This document shows positions 46,201 to 59,138 of a stretch of 64,000 bases of DNA, piece after piece. The notes beneath the pieces are model-generated. The model saw only the letters and a program-made list of their open reading frames with translations. It had not been told where the DNA came from and searched no databases. The stretch is from Sipunculus nudus (lineage: Eukaryota > Annelida > Sipuncula > Golfingiida > Sipunculidae): the NCBI GenBank assembly GCA_026874595.1, contig CM049320.1, positions 22,887,714-22,951,713 of the forward strand, in the 5' to 3' direction. Both the position numbers and the translations under genes were made by a program. Position 1 is the stretch's first letter. Each line of letters starts with the position of its first letter.

Positions 46201-46510
46201 AGTCAAGAGTATAACAAATATTTATGGAATCAGTTTGTGGTCTAGCTCATACACAGTGGCCTCTACAACTCCTAAAAAGATTTTGCCAACAGCATTTATG
46301 TTGCTATTTATTAATCGTGTGACCATTTCAGCCATTCATAGAGGTCGTGACTTCCAACATCGGGTCTTATCTGATTGGCCAAAATAGAGTGCTCCCAGGA
46401 TAGCAGGTTAAAACAAACAGCGCTTAGGATATAGGTAGTAGGCCTATAGGTTAAGCGCTGTGTAAAGAGCGAAGCGTTTCGTATAAACCATCCGTTATGT
46501 TTTCTATATA
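43284..46510. other. No supported gene
   Basis: Contains G or C runs at 43317-43326, 43713-43727 and 44618-44629. A 153-codon plus-strand frame (44296-44757) has no recognisable motif and reads through a C run. 45679-45809 is bounded by the 12-bp inverted repeat CAGAGTAACAAA / TTTGTTACTCTG. Confidence 0.4.
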
Positions 46511-46514
46511 TATT

Positions 46515-48000
46515 TTTTAATCTACATTAATCACATCACTGAGCTTATTTCATAGCACGGACGAAATATTCATTTACGGTAAATCAAATGACAACTGAAG
46601 ATAAGGTAACTTGTTAATAATTATCTAATGGCAAATACAGGGTTTACTTACAGGTCGAATATATTAGCCATGTTCTTTTGAAGCTTCAGTCCAACGCTCG
46701 ATCGACCCTAAATTTAAGAGGCGTCTTTTAAACGCTCGTCAAATGGGACATTTTTGTGTCATTAAGCAGCAAAGGGATCTACAGTTTTAATACAAGAACA
46801 AGAAAACCTCATGTGAATTTTGACGACATTCCTGGCCGTGATGTACTCTCAGGTATGATTTGGATTTTGTTTACTGCGACCCACATCTCATCCTATACTT
46901 ATAATAGGAATTCGGTCTACATTTGATATCAATGTTCTCTGAAACTGCGTTGCATAGGCCACTGTGCCCTACCTGTTTTTAAAGGTTATTGTTTCCATAG
47001 TGACCTCGCTGATGTGAAAATAAATAATTTTTAATATACACATCATTTTGAGTGATTTTGCGTGGTATTACCTTGCGTGGAGGTGACCACCGAAAACAGC
47101 CGAACTACCTTCGGCAAAGACCGGAATACCTGCATCTCCAGCGCAGGGTTAAAGTCTATTGTATATATGAATACCTTGTCTGTCAATGACGGATGCAAGC
47201 ATATTTGGCCTGACATTTGATCAAGTCTCTGACTCACGTGTATGGTGATTATAAGTGTAAAAAAGTCACTCTGGATCCCTTTCCACTCATTTCTTATATC
47301 AGCAAGCAATGATGATTAATCCCCCAATTCATCAAGGTTATATTTTTGCATAATGTTGAAATGGCCACAACAAGTATCGCTGCACATTTACCTTGCATTT
47401 ACATCTTCAATAATTCTGGAAACAGTTGTATCACGTTAACTATCCAAGGAAGCATGAGCGTAAGTTTCTGTTTATATTTACAATGCATCGTCACGGGTTT
47501 ACACCGCAAAATAGTTCCACAGGTTTATCAATATAAAATATGTTTCACGGACAAATACCTTATGCTGGTTATAGTTGGTTAATATTGTCGATGCATACTC
47601 TATATTTTCTCGATTTACTTATTTTTTTTTGCAATTTCATCTCGGTTTCATCGTAGAATCGTTCTATTTGAATGCATTTGGACATGATGTTTAAAATTGA
47701 TATACAGACCGTCTGTGTTGAAAATGTGACTAATAATCAACAAGGACATACGCACTGATACAAATTGTATGTATATTTACAGTAGAATTTACTGGCAACC
47801 CTGCTGGTAGTTAATTTAATTGCAAAATTACAAAGCATGATTTTTGGCATGTTATGTAAAATAATAAGCATATTTATGTGAAATAACATGTAATGTCATG
47901 TAAACTAACATGACATTCCAGTGACATTACATGCTAATATTGTGGTGTAACATGCATTTAACAGTAATTTTTACAGAAACTTTTACTGATTAAACAAACC
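46515..48000. repeat. Modules B and A, left border of unit 2
   Basis: B (46515-47050) matches 29965-30540, 56250-56860 and part of 3683-4030; A (47080-48000) matches 15957-16930 and 30560-31600. The hairpin GCCGAACTACCTTCGGC is at 47099-47115. The A end again dissolves into ACATGTAA-type repeats (47850-48110). Confidence 0.8.
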
Positions 48001-49499
48001 AAACATTTTAATTTAACTATAAAATTACAGAGCATGTTTTTGGAATGACATGTAAAATTAAATTAAATTCATGTAAAATTACATGGAAATATTATATGGA
48101 AAAATAACTTTGAAATCTAACATGATTAAACAAACCAAACTTTTCAATAAAAGGTGCGGTTTAGAAATTTCTATTAGCAATTTATTCCCTAATTTGAAAG
48201 AAAAACAGACTATGCTTATAATAAAGGTCTTCATATTTTAGGATTTATTTAAGAAAAAGTGAGATAAAAACAGGAAGTAGAACAGAACAGGTGGTACCAG
48301 CTGCAACCTTTCCACAAAACCAGGTATTCTGAGTAAAATTTGGTCCTGGGAATGGTGGCCATCACTAAGATATTCACTTTTCATACAAACATATAAAAGA
48401 CACCCTTTTTAAATGGTTAAATCAGTTTCTATAATTTTAATTTCCCCTTTTTTTAAAAAATATATAAACATATAAATAAATAGAATATCAGCAGAAGTTG
48501 TTAAAATCCAAAAGAGGTCTCTAAGGATAGTAGCAGAAAACGAGTATGAAGTATGTGTTTTCAAACTGATGAAGATCTGTTAAAATGTCTCTAGTTCAAG
48601 TCAACAACTTAAATGACAAAAGCATGTTGTACCTATCAATGTGTTGTAATAGAAGTGATTTAGATTTGTATCATGAAAAACACTGTGTAGGGGATATCCT
48701 GTACAGTAAGATATCCTTAGACAACCCGAAGGCTTGACTGAGAGTTTATTGATATACATCTGGCCTAAAGAAATAAAATGCCTGTGTCAAATTGTTTAAG
48801 AATGTCTCACTCACAAGAAAAAAATGACAAAAGTCCAAAATAATCGTAAACGTTCTGACGCTTTAGGTGGCATCACCACAGCATGTTTAAAAACGATCCA
48901 TTCAGTGGTTTATGAGATATTTAAAAAGAACTCTTAATTGCTCTGTGACATGCAATATAGAACACGTTGACCAATTTTTCAATTAGAGAATAGAATATGT
49001 TGATATATTTCTGCCAAGAAGAAAGAAAGTGCCTATGTATAATTCTTTGAGATATCCAGCTCACAAGAAACACGAGCTGAAATTTGTAAAAAAAAAAAAA
49101 AAAGGAGAAAATGTGGGTGGCGCCACCAGGCTGCTGCATCAGTTACGGATCACCAACGCCCATAAGCCCACTTTATTTTATAACAATCCATCATGTGGTT
49201 CCGGAGAAAAAATGTCAAGTTTTTTTTTGTAAACAGCTGTGTGACATTAAAAATGTTTCGAGGTAGGTTTTGCTTAACCCTATTTTGATATCAACTTAAG
49301 AAAATGTGGCCCATTGGCCATGATGCTTAGCTGAATTTGACAAATAGGAATTACATGTACATATATTAATTATTAATGATATGATCTGGTGAAAAATATT
49401 TGTGAAGGCAACTTGAACAATGTGTTTTTGCCCATTGTCCTCAGAAAACTGGTTTGAGCAACCTTCCTTCTTATTTTCAAGAAGATTTTATCAGGAACT

Positions 49500-52400
49500 T
49501 CGAACATGCTTAGTTAGAAAATTCTGAATTTCCAGGTGCTCAAAATTAGGTTTTCCCCTCGTAGCCAACATAATATAGGCCACCAACTCCCAATCTCAGG
49601 ATACTTAAACTATTCATATTTAAGTTATAAGATTCTAGGTCAATCCATTAAGATTGGTGCCCGTCCGACTCTCACAGTGATAAAATCATTTTTTTTTTTT
49701 GCTCACAGAATATGATTCATCATGTTCTAATTTAGGAATCACCAAGGACATCCCTCGATTATAGATCAGAAGGTTCTAGATCTAATGGTTAGGTTTTAGG
49801 CTAAGTCTGACTGTCAGGCAGCTCAACTTCATGTTTCGTGCCCACAGCTCACATAACATATGCCAGCATGACCTAATATCAGGATTCTAAGGAGATTTGC
49901 TCAGGAGTGCTCTGGATATAATGTTAGTAGATTTGTAAGGGTGACCGATATAACTCAGATGATTTTGAGTCAGCTGAGCCATAAACATGTTTTTATTAGC
50001 TTTGAACTGACACATGAGCAGCAATGGCATCTATAAAACATCCCATAGTCTTTCATCTTTCTCCACAGCTGGTGAAGTTTGATGTTTATTGTTTGGATTT
50101 ATCAATTTTATTATCAATTTTGCTCCCTCTGTCGGGGTTAATGGCCACAAACATCTTGAAAAATATAACCAATTTCTATAAGATATTTTATTCTCTTTTG
50201 TATTTATATGATATTATAATCGTAGCATCAAAAAACAGACTTAATCAATCGAATCCTTCATATATTGATACCCATCAGAAATTTTACCAACAAGCAAAAA
50301 AGAAAAAAAAAAATCAGTACATTCATAAAATGTTTACAGGGAACAAAATTGCATTAATTCAGATAGAATATTAATCTCCAGCAAAAAGTGAATTATATTA
50401 ATTTATTTTACTACAAACAACATTTATAAAACAAGGGATCCATTTACAGATGGACAGAAAGATGGCCAGAACCAACTGATCACAATTTCACTTTCTGCTA
50501 AGAAAAAAAGTTTATAATATACCATATTCTTTTCAGAATATCCATTTTGGCAGTAGAGTAATGAAAAAATGTTTGCATTTTTTTATTATATTCAGTTTTA
50601 TTAATATTTAAATTTTATTAATTTGCAAAACAAAAAAAAACCCTGAAAATATAAGTAAATTCAGAATTATAAGTTCCAACATTTTTATTCTTAGTTTGGC
50701 TTATATCATTCCATATTATGCAGACACATCTATTTTCTTTTTTTAATCATAAAATGTTTAAAATGAATATAAAGAAAATTCTAGACATTCGTAAATGTTT
50801 CTAGACGAAATCATGAAACAAGTGACCCATGGGTCATGACGCTCAGCTGACAAGTAAGACATCCACAAAAGGACTTCATCATCTGAATGCCAACTTGTGA
50901 AGGTGGTGTCCCCATTCAAATGAAGCAATTTAAAATTCTTCAAAATCAACAAGAAGAAAAAGTTTCATGATGATATGTCCAGCGCTTCCCATTAAAACTA
51001 CCTGTTCTGTATGCAATCTGCAGAGAAACAATTGACCCTGTACTTTTTTAAGGACATCTCTGGATGTCAAGACAGAAGATTCTAGATCCAACAGTAAAGT
51101 TTTGTACCCTGACTGTCCGGGTGCTTTTAATGTTTTTGGTCATAAAAAATCACCTTTACATGATTTCTGGTTTCTATGGAGATTTACTAAGATGTCGACC
51201 GGGAGCAGGCAAAATATTGGTCATCATGATTCATTTAAGGTTTCCAAGGCTTCCTTGTATATTACAGTGGAACATTCTAGAGCCAGCAGATACAATTTGT
51301 GCCCATCTGATTTTTCAGGGTACTAAAAATTACGTTTTTGTGACATAGTTCACAGAAAATAGGTTACCAGGCCCTCATTTAAGGTTTCCATGCATGTTTA
51401 CCCATGACCTGCCTGAATATGGTGTTAGAAGATTCTTGACCTGTAGTTTACAAAATATAGGTCATCATGACCTTATTTTAGGATTTCCAAGGAGATTGTC
51501 CTAGGACCTACCTGTATGTACAGTTAGAAGTTTAATGATCAAAAGGTTACAATGTGTGCCCCTTTTAACCAACAAACTGCATCATCTGTAGAACTCAAAA
51601 ACAGGGAACGACGATAAAAAAATTAGAAAAAAATACATGTGGTGCCACCAGCTTTCAAGAAATGATGAACCATTCCATGACCGATATGCATGAAAAGAAT
51701 AATGGTAATCAATCGACAGTTATTAAGATACAGGAGCTTAAGTATCAACTTTTTAACTATTCTGGGGGTACTTACGAGCCCCATGGCTTGGAGGATATAG
51801 ATCGCATGTTTCCTATGAGATTTTTTACTGACCTCCATGGGTTCCAGTTAGAACCTTCTAGGTCCAGCAGTTACGATTTGTGCCCTGTTGAAGGACAGAT
51901 GGACGACGGATAAAGGGTGATCGCTATAGCTTTGCCCCATAGCTCAAAGGATAACGGTCACAGTGACCTAATTCAGGTTTCCTTTGAAATATTTAATGGT
52001 CTTCCATTGGTGTAATGTTGGAATATTCTAGGCCTAGCATATACAAGTTGTGCCCCGTCTGATAAACTTGGTGGTAAATCATGTTTTCAGCCTGTAGTTT
52101 GCAATAGAATAGGTAACCAAGACCTAATTCCGGTTTCCAAGGACGTTTGCCGAGTACCTCCCTAGATGTACAGTTAGAAGTTTCTTGATTTAATTGTTAG
52201 AATTTGTGCCCTGTTGCTTCATCTGAATGTCTCAAAATTAGAGAAAAATATGCGTGCATATTAAAAATATATTGGTGGCTCCACCAGGTTTCAGAAATGA
52301 TGTAACATCCCATGATCAATATGCATGCAAAAATCATGACAACCAATGTATTCGTTATTCAGATACTGGAGCTTTAGTATTATTGTTTTAATTATTCTGG

Positions 52401-52600
52401 GGGTACTTACGAGCCCCATGGCTTAGAGGACATAGATTGCATGTTTCCTATGAGTTTTTATAGACCTCAATGGGTTCCAGTTAGAACTTTCTAGGTCCAG
52501 CGGTTACGATTTGTGCCCTGTTGGACAGATTGACGACTGATGAAGAGTGGTCGCTATAGCTTTGATGTCTTTCAGGCAGCTGAGCTAACATTCAATATTA
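49500..52600 (+). repeat. Degenerate ~150-bp tandem repeat array (unit 2)
   Basis: Counterpart of 18200-21020 with the same unit order. Late units include GGGGGTACTTACGAGCCCCATGGCTT-like openings (51764 and 52396), also present inverted at 7590 and 7940. Response-element palindromes are at 51459-51473 (perfect) and 51955-51969 (one outer mismatch). Confidence 0.75.
51459..51473. promoter_or_regulatory. Perfect IR3 palindrome (ERE consensus)
   Basis: AGGTCATCATGACCT, in a repeat unit of copy 2. A second site, CGGTCACAGTGACCT at 51955-51969, keeps the full GGTCAnnnTGACC core. The copy 1 counterpart of the first site is AGGTCACCATGAGCT (20610-20624). Confidence 0.5.
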
Positions 52601-55600
52601 CCACAACATGGCATCTTCTAGATTATTCCTTGGATTACTGTTCATGAAAAGTTTTGTACATTGGAGTTTCAGTTTCATGTGCATGCTCAATTTTCTTTAT
52701 TTAAACAAACGAATCAGTAAAATGTAAATTCTCTTTTCAAATAAGGCATACGCATGGTTGGATGAGGGAGAAACAATAAAATTATGTTCAATATTCAAGT
52801 TTCTCCAGTTAAATTTAAGATTGAAATTTATATTCAAATTCAAGCAAATAAAGAGAGACAAATAGTTCTTTACTTTTCTGAAGTAAAGAATTTATTCACA
52901 ACATGAACATCCACACTTTAACAGCAATAACGGTTAATCACTTTATGGACACAAATTAGATGTGAACTCAAATCAATGTAACTCTTTGTAATACAAAAAA
53001 TATAATGTTGCATAAAAAAGAAGGAAACATAGAAAATTATAAAAGTTCTCTTGTTCATGCATCCTGTTAAAGGTAGGGGGGGGGTCTAGCAATAGTACTT
53101 AAGAAAAAATGGGCCATGGTCAGGTTGGGCAAAATTTAATTAAGGTACTCACTTTACATTTATGCCAATAACAAAAATTACTAAAGTATCATCTAATTTC
53201 TGCTATACATTTAAATCTACATTCAGTATATAGTTCTATGCATGAAATATTGAACTCTAGCTCCATTAGTTACAGTGTAAAGTGCGTATGTACCTTTAAT
53301 TATGTTTAGACAAGGGGATTAATAAACGGGTCCATAATTTCAATCTTGTAAGATGGCATATTTTTTCTCTCAAAGTCCAATGTACCGGAGTTTCCTATGT
53401 GTCCCTATCATGATTTCTCATTTTCTGAAATTTGGGATCACTGACTTAAAATGAACTTTTTATTCATCAATTAAGACCCATGTGATTAAAAATGAAAGCA
53501 CTTCGCTATTTAACCCTTGGGATGGACCTGGAGGAGGCATGGTTTAGAGGGGTGGCACCACTAGAACTCTAAAAAGAGTTCAGAATACAGAAACACATAT
53601 GACCAACAAAACAGCTCATCGCTTTCACATGTAATCATAATTTTGCAGACTGGCTTCCACAGGATACAATAAAATACAAAACTCTTATTATATCCTTATA
53701 ATACCATGAATAGTCAGTCACCAAAATATTTCAAAGAATTGTTACATATACAGGCCTGCTTGATCACTTCAGTCAGAAAACTTTTCAACATTGGTAAACC
53801 AAAATAAGGACCATAACATATTAGGAAGGGTGTTTAAGTTATGTAACATAAACTTAATATGGGCATTAAAGATGCCAAACATTAAAACCCATTTTAAAGC
53901 TCCTCTTTGAACATTAGTTGAAATGATTGGTAACTAAACACGTGAACTTTTATCAAATTAAAGTTTTATCTTTTTATTTCTATCACAGTCTTCTCAATTT
54001 AAACTTCTTATTTTCTTTTCTTTGGTCGAATGTCTATTTTAAATATAGTCATTTTACATAATTTTAAAAATAAAAGTTATACTGCACAAAATTTAGTCAC
54101 TGTATTATGTGTATTTTGACAATCACATAAAACATGGTTTGCGTTTGTTTGTTTTTTTTTTTCTTAGAAATGTATACTGGAAGGCACTTTTGAATACTCT
54201 TAGTTTAAAGATGGATGTGTCTTGCTGATGCTGTGTCCTGCAAATAAAAATCAATCATGGTTGATATGACGAATACATCCCATTATTTTTTTCAAGCATT
54301 TAATGAAAATAAAATAACCTGATATTTCTTAGCTAAACTATTTTGGAGGGAGGGGGGCTTACACGAAAAAAATTTGAACCTCTTTTCATAGTAAACTATA
54401 TTCCCTGACCCCTTCCCCCCCCCCCCCCGCCCCGGGTCTTTACAAAGATATTTTTGAATATCATGATGAATACAATTTTACTTTTGTAGTGCTATGTTCA
54501 TGCCTGTATACAAGCTGATCACATTTTTTAAATGCTTAGAGCTGAAACAATACAAAATAAATATAAAGGAAAGAAAGTCCTCATATTATCATATTTAATA
54601 ATAAAAGTTATCTTGCCACCTACGTTCAAAGAGAAATGAATTTACATAAACAAAATAAGGTGAAAATGCAATCCAAACTAAAAGATCAAAACCAACTGCA
54701 TCACCAAAGGACGTAATCAAGGTTGTCTCAGGACTGTGTTTAGATATGTTCCGGCATGTCTCTTAAAACCCCTGGCCATTTTTAATGAAAGAATTAACAC
54801 AAACTTGTATTTTTATCTGGGTGTTCAGTTTTGACAATGATTTATTTTATAATTTATATATTTTTATTTTGATCACAGTCTGATCTACAAGATTAAGGTG
54901 TATGTTGAGTTTTTTTATCAATAACGTTTTCTATTCAATGAAGGCCATAAATTAAAGCAATTTCAATATGAAGAATGTTTTGTATATATTTTGCCTGAGA
55001 AATAGTTATGTTAAGTTTAATTGTATATGATAGATTTATAAAATATTACCTGTTTTCAAATCAGCAAGACATTGAATAATCTTAAGTTTTGTACTGTCTA
55101 CAGAGTTCAGAACAAATTTTGGTTTTCATTTTATAAAAATCGTCTGAGGGCAGCTGCAGTTTGGGTGATATAAAGGCAAAACTGATATGTTTACACACAC
55201 TCCAGACTGTAAAAGATAAAATCAGATTAGCATTATTAACACGACAAAATCATTCAAGATAAGATATCCGTGTGGTTTCAAGAAAATTATAAACGGATTA
55301 AAAAAGCACAATCCTGCTAACACATATAGTAAATGATATGTACATGTTCCAAGATTTTGTCATCTCTAAACACGCTCTTGTTTATATATCAACAAAAAGT
55401 GAATAATAAAATGCTATTCCATCACAAGTTAACCTGAAAAAAATAACAAACTAATCAGACCAAATCAATAAGAAGCCTCGTGCAACAGTTATACACTGCA
55501 GTCGTATTCTGGCTGTAACCGCTGTTTTGAATAACGAAGTACTCTGAGTCTAGCAACCAGGGTTGCACAAAGCAAAGAATTAAAATAAGATCAATAAAAG

Positions 55601-55800
55601 CATGGTATGGCATTGTGCATCTAACTCTAAATTTTAAACACGGAACGCCTCCTCTTGGTTATTCATACATCTCTCTACATAATATATTCTGCACACCATA
55701 AAAGGTTATCAGTTTTCCCTGCTGCATGTATAGTCACTGTCCTGTATGTGGTATTACTCTGACGTCACTACCATCACGCCGGTTTGCTTGTTTTAAAAAT

Positions 55801-56200
55801 TGTGCAAATACACAGAAGGGTTAGGGATCTGTCGTAGCTTAGTGGTTCAAGCAGCCAACCGGAAATCGGAAGATCATGAGTGTGAATCCCATCGGCAGCA
55901 CCGACTTTTCTGTGTATTATTGTTTTATCCTTATACAATGAACCAGCATGGCTATTTTACATCTCTCTACATATTATATGCCGCATACTATTTAAGGCCA
56001 CCAGTTCCCCTGCTGCATGTAAAGTCGCTGTGCCGACACATGTCGTGGGTAGAAATCTGCCGTCGCTACCGTGACCTCACTTTGCTTGTTCCCTTAAATG
56101 TGTGCACATACACGTTCGTCGTGGGTCTGTGGTAGCTTAGTGGTTGAGTAGCCGACCGGAAATTGAAAGATCATGGGTTCGCTTTAAGTGTCCGCTTATC
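55801..56200 (+). repeat. SINE family 2 heads in a 300-bp tandem duplication
   Basis: Two tRNA-like heads: box A TAGCTTAGTGG at 55835-55845 and 56133-56143, box B GTGTGAATCCC at 55880-55890 and GGGTTCGCTTT at 56175-56185. The sequence upstream of each head (GCTGCATGTA.AGTC.CTGT and TGTGCA.ATACAC) is also repeated, with a 300-base period. Copy 1 has a single head at 29272. Confidence 0.75.
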
Positions 56201-56249
56201 ATACTTTATACATGAGTGCAAAGGATTCGAAATAAATACACTACACTAA

Positions 56250-56980
56250 GCACTCTTCAAGGAGCTCATTTCATATCACACCCGGAAGACTGATTTACAA
56301 GTATGAATGCGAAATCTAACTAGGTCAAGTAGATACAGTTGATCAAATGACAGCTGGAGATACGGATACTTGTTAATAATTATCAAATTGAAAATAAAGA
56401 CACACTTGGACATTTAACAGTGTTTACTGATCAAAGGTGAATAAAATTTGCCATTTTTTTTATGAAGCTTCGGTCCGCCGCTTGAACGGCTTTTGATGTA
56501 CAAGGCTTTTTTTTAAAAACACTGATGATTAGGGACATTTTGGTGCCTTTGAGCAGCAAAACGACCTTCCGTTTGAATACACGAACCAGAAAACGACATG
56601 TGAATTTTGACGACACCTCTGACCATTCAATACTATCAGGAATGAGTTGGATTTATTCAATGCAGACCCACATCTCTTACTTTTAAAAAGGGATTCGGTC
56701 CACTTTTGTCTTTAATGTTCTCTGAAACCGCGTTGCGTGTGACACTGTGTCTGCATCTTTTAAAATGTTATTGTTCCCCAGTGACCTCGCCGATGTGTGA
56801 ATACATCTTTTTAAAATATACACATCATTTTGAATGATTCTGCGTGGTTGTTACATTGCTTGGAGGTTATCACCGAAAACAGCCGAACTGTATTCAAAGA
56901 GTGGAATCCCTGCATCTCAAGCGCAGGATTAAAGTCTATTGTGTACATGAACAGCTCGTCTTTCATTGACGGGTTAAGCA
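56250..56980. repeat. Modules B and A, right border of unit 2 (truncated)
   Basis: Matches 29965-30700. The hairpin is broken here (GCCGAACTGTATTC then AAAGAG). The module stops at 56980 where the 3' tail of a LINE begins, and no continuation is found beyond that LINE. Confidence 0.8.
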
Positions 56981-58243
56981 TGAATGAATGAAATTTTTAT
57001 TCTGGTTTAAAGGCCTCCGGCCCATAGAACCAATAAGAAGTACAACTGCTCTTGTTTATATATATATATATATGCAAACATTACCTTAACAATATAATAA
57101 ATACAAAAAAAAATTATAAATAAGAAATACAAAAATCTTGCATGCATTAGATTATACGGAATAGTAGATATTTAGTGGAATATAGTGTATTATTAAAATA
57201 AATAACAATAATAATACTCATAATAATAATAATAATAACAACAATAAAAAGAATGATGCAATGATAGCATAATAAACTCCAAATGCCCCTAATGCAAGCA
57301 GTACACAAAGAAAATACAGAGCATTCAAAATACATAAAAGCAAATAATGCAATGCATAACCTAACAATAATAAGAAAATTAAAAAGGAAAATAAACAAAA
57401 AATAATGCAATGATACCATAAACACACTTCGAAGAAACCTAATACAAGTAGTACAAAAGACAGTACAAATTAATACAAAATACATAACACATATAAAAAT
57501 AAAAAGGAGGAAAAAAAAACCAAAAAAAAAACATACAGATAAAGAGAACTGATGCGACAGCAGCTCATTACACTTCACTAGATCCTTATAAAAAAATTGA
57601 AAATTAAGAAATAGCAAAAAATATGTAACAACAATTAACACTTAATGCATAACATATACATGCAATAGAAAAGAAAAAAGTTTATTCTCACAAAGAACTG
57701 TATGTATGAGAGTAATCAATTAGTATATAATTTTTTCTTATTTGCACATGAAAATACATTTTAGGGCGAACAAATCATGACAGATTGAACATGCATCATA
57801 ATATGATCATTTGTTTTGAAAATATTCAACTGTGAATTACTAGATATACAAACATATTTCATCCATTATTTATATTCATGTATAAGCCACCATCAAACAG
57901 AACCATAATCTATGATAGATGTATAATCTTACATTTTAACGGTTCTACTCACTTAACACACTGGTTCCACTGCAAAATGACATGCTGCAATGTTTCATGT
58001 TTTATTACATGAATTGAACCGGGTGCAAGTTTATTTTTATTTATGCACACGAGTACGCAAAAGGTTAAAGAAATAAATATATAAATATATATAGGAAGAT
58101 ACCATTATACTTCAAGGAGAGAACATTATATTTAGTATATCTTTAACATATTGGGTATAGTAAAAGGTCCCTTTAATAAATTCCTTGGGCTATATAGACT
58201 TTCCTTTTCTCAGTTGCCCAATAAACATATGAGGCCAGACTGT

Positions 58244-58468
58244 TTATAACTTGTATGTTACCTGGTTACTGCTGTAAATCAGCCCTGTAAAGTTATCCAT
58301 ACCAGCTCCTATTATTTTATATTCTATATATTTTCTCCTGATAATAGTGTATAATCCACATTCCATAATAAAATGATATTCATCTTCAACAATATTAAGA
58401 CCTTTATTGAAACAATATGTGCATAACCGGTTCTCTCTAGGTATTTTATGTCTTCTTCCCATTTCCAC
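58244..58468 (-). pseudogene. LINE 2 terminal zinc-knuckle segment
   Basis: NRLCTYC...DEYHFIMEC gives a C-x2-C-x12-H-x4-C pattern, the cysteine-histidine knuckle that closes the ORF2 protein of many animal LINEs. It begins out of frame with the segment at 58592-58882, so a frameshift or stop separates them near 58480-58590. Confidence 0.75.
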
Positions 58469-58591
58469 TTCTTAATCATGTACTGAGCATCTGAACCTTG
58501 CCAGGTACAGTATATTCCTTTTTTGGGGTATACATGTTAAGTATTTTTCTATTTCCGACACTGATTTAAAATGCCCATATGTTTTGGGTCT

Positions 58592-58882
58592 CTAGTTATT
58601 AGTTATTTGCTGGTGCCATTCCTGTATACCAATGTCTCTTATTCTTTGTCTGAACTCTCGAATAAATTTATTACAATCGCCTATATCCTGAAAAATCCAG
58701 ACATACCCAAACCCATATCTGTATAAAATTTCTTTCGCCTTAGCTGCCCAGTTAATTCTTCCGGACGAGTCCATTTGATACAAACAATAATATGCTTGAT
58801 TGGGTAAACGTCCGTTTTGCATATGTAATATTTTCACCCAGTACAATATTACCTTTATTATACCCTTAAGCTGCCCAGCCAA
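58592..58882 (-). pseudogene. LINE 2 post-RT segment
   Basis: VILYWVKIL, ILYRYGFGYVWIFQDIGD and FIREFRQRIRDIGIQEWHQ match the conserved tail region between RT and zinc knuckle in animal LINE ORF2 proteins. Everything upstream, including RT and endonuclease, is missing. Confidence 0.75.
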
Positions 58883-58890
58883 ATATTCCC

Positions 58891-59067
58891 CAAGTGCCAG
58901 GGCCTGGAACAGTCTCGGGGAGGTCCGGGTGAGAAAGTTCTAGGTGTGAAAAGCTGATAACGAGGGTGTGAAGACCACCTGGTCCAAGGACCATAAAACT
59001 TGCCTGAGGTGCTATGCACAGAAGGATGTCAAATTTGTCACACAAATACAGATACGCCCTCACGTGC

Positions 59068-59138
<71 letters not shown>

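Larger units (their letters stand above)
47070..55900. repeat. Large non-coding duplicated unit, copy 2
   Basis: Direct-repeat partner of 15960-29350; anchor pairs are given there. It retains the empty site for the 4.3-kb insertion (53231-53244). It has an extra pair of ~150-bp family units (51720-51930 and 52350-52570) relative to copy 1. No conserved reading frame. Near-identical blocks alternate with poorly conserved ones. Confidence 0.9.
56981..58890 (-). mobile_element. LINE 2 (5'-truncated non-LTR retrotransposon)
   Basis: Two minus-strand segments encode the post-RT C-terminal region, followed by a long AT-rich 3' untranslated region and a 3' end of (CATT)n type (TTTCATTCATTCA). The 5' truncation lies near 58890, inside the post-RT region. 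Confidence 0.8.

Noticed and set aside
50024-50374. 116-codon frame in duplicated unit 2
   Set aside because: The frame is not maintained in unit 1 (19100-19480), which argues against coding.
57147-57641. 164-codon hydrophobic frame that looks like a membrane protein
   Set aside because: It is the AT-rich 3' untranslated region of LINE 2 read in sense. The F, L and I content comes from T-rich codons.
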